NCBI GenBank assembly: GCA_947385875.1
Contig: CANDMV010000001.1
Location: 20,238 to 84,237, forward strand
DNA: 64,000 nucleotides
Origin: an uncultured Eubacterium sp.
Lineage (GTDB): Bacteria; Bacillota; Clostridia; Lachnospirales; Lachnospiraceae
Direction of reading: 5' to 3'
Under the pieces are notes generated by a model that saw only the letters and a list, made by a program, of their open reading frames with translations, searched no databases and was not told where the DNA came from. Positions within the stretch are counted from its first letter, which is position 1, and each line of letters starts with the position of its first letter. The position numbers were made by a program, and so were the translations under genes. Positions 63,945 through 64,000 of this stretch are shown piece after piece.

Positions 63945-64000
63945 ATTCTCCTCCCTATATTGTCAAGTGATTTTCCTTAAAAAATCAAGGAATTTATAGT

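Overview
The window looks like a chromosomal stretch of a spore-forming, low-to-moderate GC Clostridia, most likely Lachnospiraceae. The support is a GlgC/GlgD pair, SpoVG, a CotF-like coat protein, class III fructose-1,6-bisphosphatase, an ATP-binding helicase loader next to a two-domain DnaD protein, zinc-type S14 and a standard S10-spc ribosomal operon. Strong AAGGAGG-type ribosome binding sites and sigma-A type promoters recur. Species cannot be fixed from sequence alone.

Layout. 1-6.5 kb: the 5' end of glmU, an M23 peptidase, spoVG, glgD, glgC and murC. 6.5-10.4 kb: a DnaA-box cluster, then DnaD-like and DnaC-like genes and prs. 10.5-16.6 kb (minus strand): a DUF6465-like protein, an HPr-like protein, an AGCS transporter, a large secreted protein with a degenerate C39-like end, and a Pro/Gly-rich protein. 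17.1-26.4 kb: an LTA-synthase-like sulfatase, a decayed ATPase/HEPN pair flanked by inverted repeats, fbp, a CotF-like gene and a membrane-anchored, domain-permuted GH3 enzyme. 26.6-30.8 kb: a NAD biosynthesis regulon (niaR, nadC, nadB, and divergent nadA) with a NiaR-like operator. 31-40 kb is accessory: an ABC-F ATPase behind an attenuator-like leader, a MITE-like element, a secreted-protein pair with an XRE regulator, a HipA-like kinase next to a DUF1643/deoxyribosyltransferase-like fusion, and a Na/Pi cotransporter with a repetitive basic tail. 40.5-55.3 kb is the S10-spc operon (rpsJ to secY, then adk-map-infA), interrupted between secY and adk by an Rpn-family nuclease gene and two palindromic elements. 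55.3-64 kb: a candidate type I toxin with an antisense promoter, an rRNA methyltransferase, an uncharacterised membrane protein, an Rrf2-metY-cysK sulfur cluster, a MATE transporter and a TraX-like protein.

Most genes form recognisable housekeeping units: cell wall and glycogen, helicase loading, NAD synthesis with its repressor, ribosome and translocon, and cysteine/methionine synthesis. Between them sit several families of palindromic intergenic repeats. The points most worth a second look are the DnaA-box cluster ahead of the helicase-loader genes, an Rpn gene with a strong internal start inside the spc operon, a 25-residue toxin-like peptide with a consensus antisense promoter, the ABC-F leader, and the HipA-like two-gene unit. 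All functional calls are by sequence recognition only; no database search was run.
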